DNA from: Planctomycetota bacterium
GTDB lineage: Bacteria; Planctomycetota; Brocadiia; SM23-32; JAKLEA01
Assembly: GCA_022711755.1 (NCBI GenBank)
Contig: JAKLEA010000001.1
Span: 186,001-250,000, forward strand
Length of the DNA stretch: 64,000 bases
Direction of reading: 5' to 3'
In this document: positions 1 to 8,626 of the stretch, piece after piece
Position numbering within the stretch: the stretch's first letter is position 1
How the letters are laid out: every line of letters begins with the position of its first letter
Program-made: the position numbers and the translations under genes
Notes under the pieces: generated by a model
Databases searched by the model: none
The model's input: only the letters and a program-made list of their open reading frames with translations
Told to the model about the DNA's origin: nothing

Positions 1-2472
1 GCGTCGGGTAATGTCATCCGGAAACTTCGGTTCGGGTATGGGGATAAGGTTGAACGATGGGTATTCCGTGCCCCATGTCTTGTTCAGATTTGCGACGGTT
101 GAGTATTTCTCGCTGAGAAAACGGGACCATCCTTTCTGTGTGAACGGGTCGTTTCGCGTATCGCGATAAATGGGTTCATTGGAAAGGCAGACGCTGTGCA
201 GGGCGGGATGTCCCTTCATCAGCGGGCCAACAGCGCGAATGTAAGTCTCGATAATACGCATGGCGGCGGGATGCTCGACTGTGAACTTGATAAAGCCGCC
301 GTCCGCGCGCCCGATCTCCGGCCATTCCTTGTATGCCCAGTCGGGGAAGTAGTGCGGGGACAGAAGCGGAATGATCATGACGTTGTTCTTCGCGGCTTCA
401 TCAAGCCCTGAGACAATGTATTCGCGGAAGCGCGTAGTGTCAGGAGCCGAGTCCTTCTCGAAAAGACATGAATTCGGTCCGCTTTCAATCTGAATGATAT
501 TTGCTCCCAGGTCCGGGAAGTCGGGGATCATCTTTCTCGCGGTCGAGAAGTGCCCGTAGCCGTTGAAGAACACAGGACGCCGTTCACGTCTGCCGGATGC
601 CGGTTCCTCTGTATCAGCCACGTAATGGAAACGCTCGCGTCTCAACTTGCCGGTAACGTATCGCGGGGTTGCGGGAAGCAGCTTCTTTCCGGATAGGCCG
701 TCATCCAGTTGCTTCGCAGCCTTTTCAAGCAATTTGCGGCATCCTTCCGTCTGGGACTCAGCACGCATGATGTTGCCGACTCTGATATCGTCCTGTATGA
801 ACGGAAGGAACAGTTTGACGGTTCGAAGCGCAAGTTTAGGGTAGGCAACGGGAAATTTCTGTTTTTCCGCGTCGGTCAAAACTCCTTCAAGCCGTTTTAG
901 TTCCGCCTCCATCTTTCCATGTGCCTCCATTAAATGGACACGTGTGTTCTTTCGGACAAGCGGCGTTAGCGATTCCACCCGCAAGGTTTGTCCCTCGGCA
1001 ACAGCAATAATCTGGTAATCGCCTTCCGGAATTGCGTCGGACGGTATGCCGTATGAAATGGTCAGTAAAGGACTGTCCGCAGTTATCTCCGTCGGCGCAA
1101 GTATCTTTTCTATGCTTGCCCCTTCTGTAGATACACTAATTTTTATTTTTACAGGTTGTAACGGGCTGGCGATAAGGAGCGAACCCTCAACCACGTCATT
1201 GTCGTCTACAAACTCCTTCTCGGGAAATATCCTGAGGGCGGGGATCCCGGAACCACCTTCAAGAAATACCAGTTTCGCAAATTCCCTTGGGCATTTCGAC
1301 CGTCCGATCCCCTTCGTCCATTCGATGTATCCGCGATCATCCCCGTCATGGTCGTTCACCAAAATGTTGAAGCCGATAGCCCTGCCGTCTATTGCCTGAT
1401 GGGGTTGAAGCTCCAACGCATCCCAGGGGATCAGGATTTCATAGTTAATAGTTGTTCCAATATTCTTTGCGGCGAATACAACCTTCTCTACCATCTTCCG
1501 CCCGGCTTCACCTCCGGGATTATTGCAGCCTTTAACCGGTCTGCCGTTTGCTAGACCGAAATCGAATTCCCGGTCGTCGGAATCGTAGCCTGACTCGCAT
1601 CTGCTGCAATCGCTGTCAATCGCGATCTGGATGCTGTCGTATTTCCAGATGCCGTCGCTGTCAACCGGCGAGACGAACTTGTCGTCAGTTACTTCCACGG
1701 CAAGCACAAGCCCCGCCTGCGTCGCGGCCATTCGGAGAACGAAGGACAGATCATCATTTCCCGCGTAGTTTTCAAGGGCGATGTTATTCTCCTTCTGCGG
1801 AAATCTGAGCGCCGTCGTGGCGAAGGCTGGCCATTCCGAAAGGTCGCCGTCAATCTTCATTTTCACATTTGCCAGGATGGTGACAACAGCCATTTTCGAT
1901 CTGACAAAATCTTCTTTTGAGATACGGGTAATGACCCCATTCTGAATATTTGCGCCAATCTCCTCGATTCGAATGTCGTCTACCCAGATCGAATCAGTAA
2001 TGGCATCAATATTGATTCTTAAATGCCATGTGGATTCATCCGGGCCGGTGACGAACTCGCAGGAAATCTGCTGCCAGTCGAAGGTTCCACGGGGGGCCTG
2101 AATGCGCGTCAGCCATCCCGGACCTCCGCCCATCCATGTCTTGCCGGCGTCGCGCCCCTTGACCCATGCGCTCAGGCGGTATTTCATTCTGGGCCGCACA
2201 GCAACTTCCTGACTTATGCCGCCATATACATGCGGGCTTTCCGGGGTTTCGCTGTGAAGACGGACGGAAGCGGTCCCTGACTTGAAAGTATCGCGGTCAA
2301 TCTGCATCTGGGCTTTGGCATCATTGGATATACCCCAATGCCAGAATTGCAGTGCGGCTCCATCGGATTCCTCAAAATCCCCGTTGCGGATCATGTTCGC
2401 CGCATCCTGCGCCGCGCATGGCAGAACCGAGGCGATAATTACCAACAACGCCAGAACGCCGCATGTCTTCAT
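1..2472 (-). CDS. Secreted multidomain glycoside hydrolase (clan GH-A-like), C-terminus cut by window edge
   Basis: The frame is open from an ATG at 2472 to the window edge, giving 824 residues with no stop, so the 3' end lies outside. A GGAGG sits about 10 bases before the ATG. Residues 1-21 look like a signal peptide ending near PCAAQ. Residues about 25-165 resemble a CBM4/9-type module (NMIRNGDFEES at the start, WVDDIRIEE at the end). Residues about 190-400 look like a CBM9/DOMON-type module (KIDGDLSEW, IPWDALEL, DHDGDDRGYIEW). From about residue 640 the protein reads like a TIM-barrel hydrolase; SNEP at 764-767 fits the Asn-Glu acid/base motif of clan GH-A, making E766 the candidate proton donor. 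The nucleophile would lie beyond the edge. Role inferred: extracytoplasmic polysaccharide breakdown; substrate unknown. A second large hydrolase lies at 26652-29678. Confidence 0.75.
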   Translation of the reverse strand, partial: MKTCGVLALLVIIASVLPCAAQDAANMIRNGDFEESDGAALQFWHWGISNDAKAQMQIDRDTFKSGTASVRLHSETPESPHVYGGISQEVAVRPRMKYRLSAWVKGRDAGKTWMGGGPGWLTRIQAPRGTFDWQQISCEFVTGPDESTWHLRINIDAITDSIWVDDIRIEEIGANIQNGVITRISKEDFVRSKMAVVTILANVKMKIDGDLSEWPAFATTALRFPQKENNIALENYAGNDDLSFVLRMAATQAGLVLAVEVTDDKFVSPVDSDGIWKYDSIQIAIDSDCSRCESGYDSDDREFDFGLANGRPVKGCNNPGGEAGRKMVEKVVFAAKNIGTTINYEILIPWDALELQPHQAIDGRAIGFNILVNDHDGDDRGYIEWTKGIGRSKCPREFAKLVFLEGGSGIPALRIFPEKEFVDDNDVVEGSLLIASPLQPVKIKISVSTEGASIEKILAPTEITADSPLLTISYGIPSDAIPEGDYQIIAVAEGQTLRVESLTPLVRKNTRVHLMEAHGKMEAELKRLEGVLTDAEKQKFPVAYPKLALRTVKLFLPFIQDDIRVGNIMRAESQTEGCRKLLEKAAKQLDDGLSGKKLLPATPRYVTGKLRRERFHYVADTEEPASGRRERRPVFFNGYGHFSTARKMIPDFPDLGANIIQIESGPNSCLFEKDSAPDTTRFREYIVSGLDEAAKNNVMIIPLLSPHYFPDWAYKEWPEIGRADGGFIKFTVEHPAAMRIIETYIRAVGPLMKGHPALHSVCLSNEPIYRDTRNDPFTQKGWSRFLSEKYSTVANLNKTWGTEYPSFNLIPIPEPKFPDDITRR

Positions 2473-2513
2473 AATGCCTATCCTCCGATACAACCGGACA
2501 GGAAAAGAGTCCA

Positions 2514-2525
2514 CAAGACGGATAG
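2514..2525 (-). repeat. 12-bp motif CTATCCGTCTTG, copy 1
   Basis: This exact 12-mer occurs three times in the window (also 41860-41871 and 52360-52371). Every copy is intergenic and reads on the minus strand upstream of a minus-strand gene. Here it lies 42 bases before the glycoside hydrolase start and overlaps the candidate -10 box. Confidence 0.5.
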
Positions 2526-2550
2526 TAATGTGACATGGCGAGTGATTCAA
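2522..2550 (-). promoter_or_regulatory. Candidate sigma70 promoter for the glycoside hydrolase at 1-2472
   Basis: On the minus strand TTGAAT (2545-2550) and TACTAT (2522-2527) are separated by exactly 17 bases. Transcription would start near 2515, leaving a leader of about 43 bases that contains the GGAGG of the gene. The -10 box overlaps the 12-bp motif at 2514-2525. Confidence 0.45.
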
Positions 2551-2617
2551 GACGATTCAAGGCATGACGGCGACGGACGAGACATTCCTCTGCATTATTG
2601 ATCAATGGCCGGAACAT

Positions 2618-2645
2618 TTGACATATACCCGTCGGACGATGTATT
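2618..2645 (+). promoter_or_regulatory. Candidate promoter for the polysaccharide cluster
   Basis: A perfect TTGACA (2618-2623) is followed after 16 bases by TGTATT (2640-2645), about 115 bases before the wzt-like start. The surrounding 2473-2759 is a 287-base divergent intergenic region. It also holds a short direct repeat, GATTCAA twice 10 bases apart at 2544-2560. I see no RNA gene in it. Confidence 0.4.
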
Positions 2646-2759
2646 GCGTGATCATTGGACTTTGAGTAATCTCTTTGAAACATGGAATGTGCTTCCGCTC
2701 CTGCCACGCATGAGCGTGATAAGTGAATAGCCTGCAGATGTAACGCATCCGGAGGGTTG

Positions 2760-4034
2760 ATGCCTGCTCATGTTTTGGAAATCTCTGGCGTATGGAAGAA
2801 ATTCAGGCGAGGGCCGAGGGTGCATTCCCTGGTTGAAGTTCTCGCTGGGTTGAGCAAGAGCGCAAAGGCGGAAGGAACATTTCGATACACGGGCGATAGA
2901 TCGGCAGTTGGAGACTATGGATTGCGGTCCGGCGAGTTCTGGGTCTTGAAAGAAATTACACAGGAGTTGAAAAAGGGCGACTGCCTTGGCGTAATAGGGC
3001 CTAATGGCGCCGGTAAAAGCACGCTGCTGAAACTCATATGCGGCATATTAAGGCCAGATCGGGGCAGGATTATTACCCGCGGTCGAATTGGCGCATTGAT
3101 AGAGCTTGGCGCAGGAATGCATCCATACCTGAGCGCACGGGAGAACATCTACATCAATGCCGCAATCATGGGCATGTCACGGCGTGAAACTCAGGCGCGC
3201 TTCGACAGTATTGTTGAATTTGCGGGAGTTGGCGAATTCCTTGACATGCCGGTGAAGCATTACTCAAGCGGAATGTTCGTGAGGCTTGGATTCTCCGTTG
3301 CGGCCCACTGTGAGCCGGACCTGTTGCTGGTGGACGAGGTCTTAGCTGTCGGCGATGCGGCGTTTCAAGTGAAATGCGGCGAACGCATGCGGAAAGTGCT
3401 CAAGAGCGGATGCGCTTTGATTGTCGTTTCGCATGACATTTCGATGATACTGAATCTCGTGCAATACGCGATTTGTCTGGACAAGGGGCGCGTTGTCGCG
3501 CATGGAGATCCAGTCGCATGCGCGGACGCTTATTATCATTCATCAACCCGTCCTCAGGATGCTTATCAGGCAGTGGGTGAACCGACGATGGGCTACGGCG
3601 AGGATTTTGCTTCGGCAACAATCGCCGAAGTGATTCTGAACTGCCCGGGCATGAAATCGGAAGCCGGTTTATTTACGGGCGAACCGGCAGACTGTTTCGT
3701 CATCGTGAAAACTAAAAAGCCGATCTCGAATCCTGTAGTTGGGATAATGTTTCAAAGCGCTGACGGCGCTTCGATTTTCGGGACAAACACCAAGCTCAGC
3801 GGACTTGATATCCCGATACTCAACGACGGTGACCGGATCACGCTTCAATTACCGAGTCTGCCGCTCCCTTCGGGTGTCTACACGGTTCGCGCGGCGCTTT
3901 CCGACAATTTCATGCTTCCGCATGCGCCAGACAGGTTTGTCCCAGTAAGAGTTACATCCAGGAAAGCATTTGCAGGCTCATCATTCTGGCAGCACGAGTG
4001 GAAAATAGTAAGGGCAGGGGAGGGGAGCGCTTGA
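2760..4034 (+). CDS. wzt: ABC transporter ATP-binding protein, Wzt-like polysaccharide exporter subunit
   Basis: This is an ATPase of the Wzt/TagH type, which powers export of undecaprenyl-linked glycans through a Wzm-type permease. Visible motifs are Walker A GPNGAGKST (about 80-88), the signature YSSGM, and Walker B LLLVDE with the following AVGD. After residue 250 comes a separate C-terminal domain of about 150 residues, matching the Wzt C-terminal carbohydrate-binding domain that selects the glycan. TTG at 2757 and ATG at 2760 are adjacent; GGAGGG at 2751 lies very close to both, and I chose the ATG. No Wzm permease lies next to it: the upstream gene is a divergent hydrolase and downstream are a methyltransferase and glycosyltransferases. 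The 3' end is G-rich and overlaps the next start (TGATG). Confidence 0.85.
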   Translation: MPAHVLEISGVWKKFRRGPRVHSLVEVLAGLSKSAKAEGTFRYTGDRSAVGDYGLRSGEFWVLKEITQELKKGDCLGVIGPNGAGKSTLLKLICGILRPDRGRIITRGRIGALIELGAGMHPYLSARENIYINAAIMGMSRRETQARFDSIVEFAGVGEFLDMPVKHYSSGMFVRLGFSVAAHCEPDLLLVDEVLAVGDAAFQVKCGERMRKVLKSGCALIVVSHDISMILNLVQYAICLDKGRVVAHGDPVACADAYYHSSTRPQDAYQAVGEPTMGYGEDFASATIAEVILNCPGMKSEAGLFTGEPADCFVIVKTKKPISNPVVGIMFQSADGASIFGTNTKLSGLDIPILNDGDRITLQLPSLPLPSGVYTVRAALSDNFMLPHAPDRFVPVRVTSRKAFAGSSFWQHEWKIVRAGEGSA

Positions 4035-4768
4035 TGGGGCAACCCGCCTCTCGATCAACTATGTCAGAGCCTAATGTATTGAATGAAGAACGTGAAAGAA
4101 TCGGCTCCGGTTGGGGCAGGGGGATTGATCCGATGCGTTTCCCCGCAGTGAAGAAATTTGCCGGGGAAACAGTCCTCGACGTTGGTTGCGGCAGCGGTGC
4201 ATACGTTGAGGCGTTGAATAATTCCGGCCGCAGAGCGGTAGGGTTGGACGTCACATATTTGAATGCATGGGCTTCAATCAAGTCCTGCGCGGTTGTAGGG
4301 AACGCATCCAGCCTGCCGTTCAGCGGAGGCGTCTTTGAGACAGTCCTTGCCTTGGAGGTTCTTGAGCATTGCAGAGACGCCCGACGTTGCCTGTTGGAAA
4401 TGGCCCGGGTCGCATCTCGCAACATCATTATTTCAGTGCCTGATTGCAAAGTGCCAGAGGAATGCGTGCGCGCCGGCCTCGTCCCGCATCACTGGGTGGA
4501 CCGTTCACATTGCACACTCTTCACCGAAGACAGCATAAAGAGCGATATCGCCGCTGCCGGGTTAAAGGTTGCTTACTTTACCCGGATTAATGCGACACAT
4601 CCGGAGATACTGGTTCTGCAAGCCTGGCCGCTAATGAGGATTTTTGAGAAACCCGTATGCATGATTGCTGACTGGTTCACAGTCAGGCGAATCAGAAGAC
4701 CTCTCTGCGGCTGCATGCTGATCGTTGCCGAAAAGCCGGATTTGATGGCGCAACAAGGGGGGGGGTGA
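4034..4768 (+). CDS. Class I SAM-dependent methyltransferase
   Basis: The protein (244 residues) carries the SAM-binding motif LDVGCGSGAY and the following acidic strand end GLDVTY, then ALEVLEHC, as in the Methyltransf_11 group. ATG at 4034 overlaps the wzt stop and is preceded by a G-rich ribosome-binding stretch at 4017-4026. The frame stays open upstream to 3998, but that extension lies inside wzt and adds only a low-complexity stretch, so I reject it. The position between a glycan exporter and glycosyltransferases suggests it methylates a sugar or a glycan terminus. Terminal methylation is a known chain-stop and export signal in Wzt systems; this role is inference. Confidence 0.8.
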   Translation: MGQPASRSTMSEPNVLNEERERIGSGWGRGIDPMRFPAVKKFAGETVLDVGCGSGAYVEALNNSGRRAVGLDVTYLNAWASIKSCAVVGNASSLPFSGGVFETVLALEVLEHCRDARRCLLEMARVASRNIIISVPDCKVPEECVRAGLVPHHWVDRSHCTLFTEDSIKSDIAAAGLKVAYFTRINATHPEILVLQAWPLMRIFEKPVCMIADWFTVRRIRRPLCGCMLIVAEKPDLMAQQGGG

Positions 4769-6072
4769 ATCGAATGCGCGTTCTCCTGTTGCCGGATTAC
4801 TTCGAATGGGTGCTTGGCACAATCGCGCATAACATAGTTCGTCATAATCCTGGTCATGACTTCTTTTACTTGACCAAAAAGATGGCATTATGCAATCCTG
4901 GACTTCTCGAGGATGCAGTTTCACAGGTTGACGTAGTGCATATTCTTTGCGAGCTTGTTGGCGAGGAGCAAAGGATTGCGGAATCTATTGCCGGGAATGC
5001 AACTCTTGCGATATCGCTTCACCACATTGTCAACTGGGATGAAGTTTCCAGACCATTCGACTATGCCGACATGATCCATGTTGCATCTTCAGAATGGCGC
5101 AACTTTCTTGTTGCCCGGATGTTCGATCCCGCTCGGATAATACAAATCCCATATGGTGTTGATATGAAATCATACGGCAGAATATGCGACCGATTAGCTG
5201 CTCGTCGGATTCTTGATATTCCAAAGGATCGTTTTGCAGTCGGTTACTTCGCCAAGGCGGCTAGCAACCCCGGCGATCGAAAGGGAACCGATATTCTCCT
5301 GGCAACCATCGGAGTGATTGCAGACGCCGGTTTAAAGCTCTCAATCGTCGTAACCGGCCCGGGATGGGACAAGCTGGTCGCCGGGATTCGAGCTAAGGGA
5401 ATACATATCGTATATCTGCCGTACGCCTCGTCGAGGATGATGTTGACAGCATACGCCGCTCTCGACGCATACGTGATAACCTCGCGGATTGAAGGCGGAC
5501 CAGTCACGTTGCTGGAGGCTATGGCGTCCGGAATACCTGTAGTAACAACGCCGATAGGCATTGCGCGTGACATCATACATGATGGAGAAAACGGTCTTCT
5601 GATTCCGAAGGAGGACGTTCACGCTGCGGCCGATGCCCTTATGTCTCTTGCAGGTGATGCTAACTTGAGGCAGTCCATCGCTGCTAAAGGCCGTGATACG
5701 GTGAAAAGCGGCTTTTCATGGGATAAGATTGCGCCTCAATTCTCGAAGTTCTACGATCATGCATTTGAGTCCGGAAAAGTTCGTCTTGGAGGTAATCGGT
5801 CCACAATTGAAACAGGACCAACAGTCGAATGGCGCGGAAGGAGAATTACGGCTGAACGCCAGAGACGCGCGGTCATGCGCGCAAGCAAACACGAATGGGC
5901 CGTAATGCTTGCTGCAGGGGGACAACGCATGGAAGCGGCGATTAGCGCTTTCCGCGGCGCTGATGGAGTGGAGGATCATCTGGATGCCGCAGGAGTTGCC
6001 GGAAAACTGGCTTCAGACTACATATTAAGGCGCTTGCCTTCAATTAAATCGAAGCGTAAATCAGGAATATAA
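4765..6072 (+). CDS. Glycosyltransferase family 4
   Basis: A GT-B glycosyltransferase of 435 residues from GTG 4765, or 432 from ATG 4774; the run of G's just upstream could serve either start. The N-terminal half holds the acceptor domain. The C-terminal half shows the GT4 nucleotide-sugar pattern SRIEGGPVTLLEAMASGIPV, with the E-x7-E pair expected to bind the donor, followed by GENGLLIP. There is an extra, mostly helical C-terminal region of about 90 residues after the usual GT4 end. It overlaps the methyltransferase stop and abuts the next gene. Predicted to add a sugar to a lipid-linked intermediate at the cytoplasmic membrane face; sugar specificity unknown. Confidence 0.85.
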   Translation: MNRMRVLLLPDYFEWVLGTIAHNIVRHNPGHDFFYLTKKMALCNPGLLEDAVSQVDVVHILCELVGEEQRIAESIAGNATLAISLHHIVNWDEVSRPFDYADMIHVASSEWRNFLVARMFDPARIIQIPYGVDMKSYGRICDRLAARRILDIPKDRFAVGYFAKAASNPGDRKGTDILLATIGVIADAGLKLSIVVTGPGWDKLVAGIRAKGIHIVYLPYASSRMMLTAYAALDAYVITSRIEGGPVTLLEAMASGIPVVTTPIGIARDIIHDGENGLLIPKEDVHAAADALMSLAGDANLRQSIAAKGRDTVKSGFSWDKIAPQFSKFYDHAFESGKVRLGGNRSTIETGPTVEWRGRRITAERQRRAVMRASKHEWAVMLAAGGQRMEAAISAFRGADGVEDHLDAAGVAGKLASDYILRRLPSIKSKRKSGI

Positions 6073-7386
6073 ATGCGCATCCTGACTGTAAGCAATCTCT
6101 ATCCTCCCGCCTATGTTGGTGGCTATGAGCTTATGTGCCGTGAGGTCATGGAGAAATTATCCATGTTGGAGCACGAGGTTCGAGTGCTCACGAGTAATGT
6201 GCGCCTGGAGGATGTAAATCCATCAGCAGCCGCTGGACAAAGTCAGCAATGCGACTGTAGCGAAGTCATGCGTCTCCTTCGCGTGGAACAACCATTCGGC
6301 ACAATTCGGAAGACCACGCCTGTAAACCTGTTGGAGCGTATAAAGTCTGCATCACTCAATAAGCGTATCCTTGAAGAGGCGGTAGAATCCTTTTCTCCTG
6401 ATATCATTTTCTTCTGGTCCCTGTTAAACATAAGCCGTTCTGTGATTCTGCAGGCCAGAGAAATGGACATTCCAACAGCCTTCTATATAAGCGATCCGCT
6501 CCAGTTCGATCCCGATTCACTGTGCAGAACTCTGAACAACCAATATTCTTCTCTCATCTTGAAACCTGCGAGGCGGGTTATAACACGAGCGCTTGTAAAG
6601 CGAAGACTTGTGGTTCTGCCGCAGGACGCTCCGATATCGAACGTCATTTACTCCTGCAAGGCTGTTCTCGAGGAAGGCCGTCGCCGGGGCATTGGGCAAT
6701 TTGGCGCCGTTGTTGTGCCGCATGGCGTGAATATGCGGGATTTTACGGGGACACCAGAAAGAAGATGGTATGACGGATCGCGTCCATTGAGGATCATGTA
6801 CGCCTCTAGGATCGCATTTCACAAGGGGATGGAAACACTGATTCTGGCAATGAAGATGCTGTCATCTCCCGGCGGGCCGCAAGTCGAAGCGCTAATCTAC
6901 AACACTGGTGATCCGGGCTATGTGACACACGTGAAGCGTCTGATCCATGAGAATAACCTTGATCGGGTGTTCGCATTTCGCGGCATGGTGGATACTTCAA
7001 AGTTGCCTACTGAAATGGGTAATGCGGATGTGTTCGTTCTCCCTTCGATTCCTCATGCTGGTTGGTTCGAATCGTGGTCGGTTGTGCTGGCGCAGGCCGG
7101 GGCAGCCGGCATGGCGGCAGTCGCAAGCCGCAGCGGCGCAAACGCAGAACTGATAACAGAGGGCGAGACCGGGCTTCTTTTTAATCCGGATGACGCGGAA
7201 GGCCTCGCATCCTGTATCAGGGCATTGGCCGCTGATCCACAGACTGTGCGGAGGATGGGAGAAGCATTGGCAGTGTTGGTCCGGGAAAGATATACTCTTG
7301 AGAAGATGGCCAGCCAGATTGAGAGACATCTTTGCCGAGTTATTGAACAACGGGTTTCCGGGAATGCCGGCGGAGGAGCAGAATAA
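6073..7386 (+). CDS. Glycosyltransferase family 4
   Basis: A second GT-B enzyme of 437 residues. It starts with the N-terminal pattern ILTVSNLYPPAYVGGYE, including the glycine-rich acceptor loop typical of GT4, and ends with the donor domain (MYASRIAFHKGMETL, ESWSVVLAQAGAAGMAAVAS, GETGLLFNPDD). ATG follows the previous stop directly (TAA-ATG), with AGGA about 6 bases upstream, so translation is probably coupled. It differs clearly in sequence from its two GT4 neighbours and is not a recent duplicate. Confidence 0.85.
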   Translation: MRILTVSNLYPPAYVGGYELMCREVMEKLSMLEHEVRVLTSNVRLEDVNPSAAAGQSQQCDCSEVMRLLRVEQPFGTIRKTTPVNLLERIKSASLNKRILEEAVESFSPDIIFFWSLLNISRSVILQAREMDIPTAFYISDPLQFDPDSLCRTLNNQYSSLILKPARRVITRALVKRRLVVLPQDAPISNVIYSCKAVLEEGRRRGIGQFGAVVVPHGVNMRDFTGTPERRWYDGSRPLRIMYASRIAFHKGMETLILAMKMLSSPGGPQVEALIYNTGDPGYVTHVKRLIHENNLDRVFAFRGMVDTSKLPTEMGNADVFVLPSIPHAGWFESWSVVLAQAGAAGMAAVASRSGANAELITEGETGLLFNPDDAEGLASCIRALAADPQTVRRMGEALAVLVRERYTLEKMASQIERHLCRVIEQRVSGNAGGGAE

Positions 7387-7390
7387 AACC

Positions 7391-8509
7391 ATGTTGAAAG
7401 TTGGAATGTATGCGAATCATATCTTGAATCCGTATTCCGGAATAGGCCGATATGCTGTCAACGTTGCTCGCCTTCTTCCTGAGGTCGCGCCGGATATCGC
7501 CTCGTCTCTGCTGTTCACTCGTGACACTGACGGCCAAGTTCCGGACTGGGCGACGGGAAGATCCATCATCGCAAAATGGACTGAGAAGCGGCTCTTTTCC
7601 CTCTGGGATAAAGTTAGCTGGCCCTCGGTTGAGAAACTGACAGGGGACTTGGACGTTTTTCATTACCCGCATTTCTTCTGCATGCCACACAAGTCAGCCA
7701 AATGGGTGATGACTGTTCACGATATGCTCTTCAAGGTCATGCCGGATTATCATCCCGAACGAGTGACGGATTATCTGGAGCGCGTCGTTGTGAATGGGAT
7801 CGAGAAGGCGGACTGCGTCATATGTGTTTCGCGGCACACTGCCGACGACGTAATGAAATTCGCTTTGCCACGGCGCATAGAGATAGTTCACAATGGCATC
7901 GAGAGGGACATTTTTTACCCGCGCCAAACTGGCGTATGTCTCCCGGTTTTAGAGCAATATGGGATCAAGGACAGGTTCATCCTTTATGTAGGGCGCATTG
8001 ACAAACGCAGAAACCTGAAGGGGCTTGTCGCTGTTTTTCGACGCTTGTTGGAAGTCTTGGAAGGCGAGTTAAGCCTGGTAATCGCGGGCGCTGAAGACAA
8101 TCTTTCAGATGACCTTGCCAAAGATATCTGCAGCGTTGAAGGGCGCGAGAGGATACGCATGTTGGGCGCAGTCCCGCTGGAGGAACTGCCATATCTCTAT
8201 TCTTCTGCGACGGTGTTCGTATACCCATCGGCTTACGAGGGATTCGGATTGCCGCCCCTTGAGGCTGCTGCTTGTGGCGCACCGGTCATTGCCGGAGATA
8301 ATTCTAGCCAGCGCGAAATGCTGGCTGGAGTTGCTGAACTAATTGACCCCTTCAACCTTGATCAACTGGATGCCGCTTTGCGCAGGATTCTTGATTCTGA
8401 GAATCTGCGCCGTGAAATGAGAGAGGCCGGAATTGACCTGGCCCGGCGTTTCGACTGGCGCGAAAGCGTCTCCAGGACAGCAGAGATTTACCGAAGCCTG
8501 ATTGCATGA
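7391..8509 (+). CDS. Glycosyltransferase family 4
   Basis: Third GT4 enzyme, 372 residues. The frame is open further upstream, but ATG 7391 with GGAGGAG 12 bases before it fits, and the protein then begins at the usual GT4 N-terminus (YANHILNPYSGIGRYA). Donor-site features are LYVGRIDKRRN and YPSAYEGFGLPPLEAAACG, the E-x7-E motif. This form resembles the mannosyl/rhamnosyl-type GT4 group seen in O-antigen and exopolysaccharide clusters, but the sugar cannot be read from sequence. It is the last gene before a 117-base gap containing its own promoter, so the acyltransferase pair downstream may be separately controlled. Confidence 0.85.
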   Translation: MLKVGMYANHILNPYSGIGRYAVNVARLLPEVAPDIASSLLFTRDTDGQVPDWATGRSIIAKWTEKRLFSLWDKVSWPSVEKLTGDLDVFHYPHFFCMPHKSAKWVMTVHDMLFKVMPDYHPERVTDYLERVVVNGIEKADCVICVSRHTADDVMKFALPRRIEIVHNGIERDIFYPRQTGVCLPVLEQYGIKDRFILYVGRIDKRRNLKGLVAVFRRLLEVLEGELSLVIAGAEDNLSDDLAKDICSVEGRERIRMLGAVPLEELPYLYSSATVFVYPSAYEGFGLPPLEAAACGAPVIAGDNSSQREMLAGVAELIDPFNLDQLDAALRRILDSENLRREMREAGIDLARRFDWRESVSRTAEIYRSLIA

Positions 8510-8568
8510 CGCAGGCGCAAGAGCATGACGGAAATCTTGAATTCACATCGTAGAAAACGCGGTCTAGG

Positions 8569-8597
8569 TTGAACTATTTGCCGCAGTGCGGTATATC
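8569..8597 (+). promoter_or_regulatory. Candidate promoter for the MBOAT pair, with palindrome in the spacer
   Basis: TTGAAC (8569-8574) and TATATC (8592-8597) are 17 bases apart. The spacer contains a perfect palindrome CCGCA-G-TGCGG (8581-8591), a possible repressor site between the boxes. The next start codon lies 30 bases downstream. Confidence 0.5.
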
Positions 8598-8626
8598 CTG
8601 TCTACGATGTTCTCACGATACTCGTG

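Noticed and set aside
3998..4033. Upstream extension of the methyltransferase
   Set aside because: It lies within wzt, adds a G-run-encoded stretch, and ATG 4034 has the better ribosome-binding site.
4765..8509. Three GT4 genes as recent tandem duplicates
   Set aside because: They share only family motifs; lengths, N-termini and linkers differ clearly.
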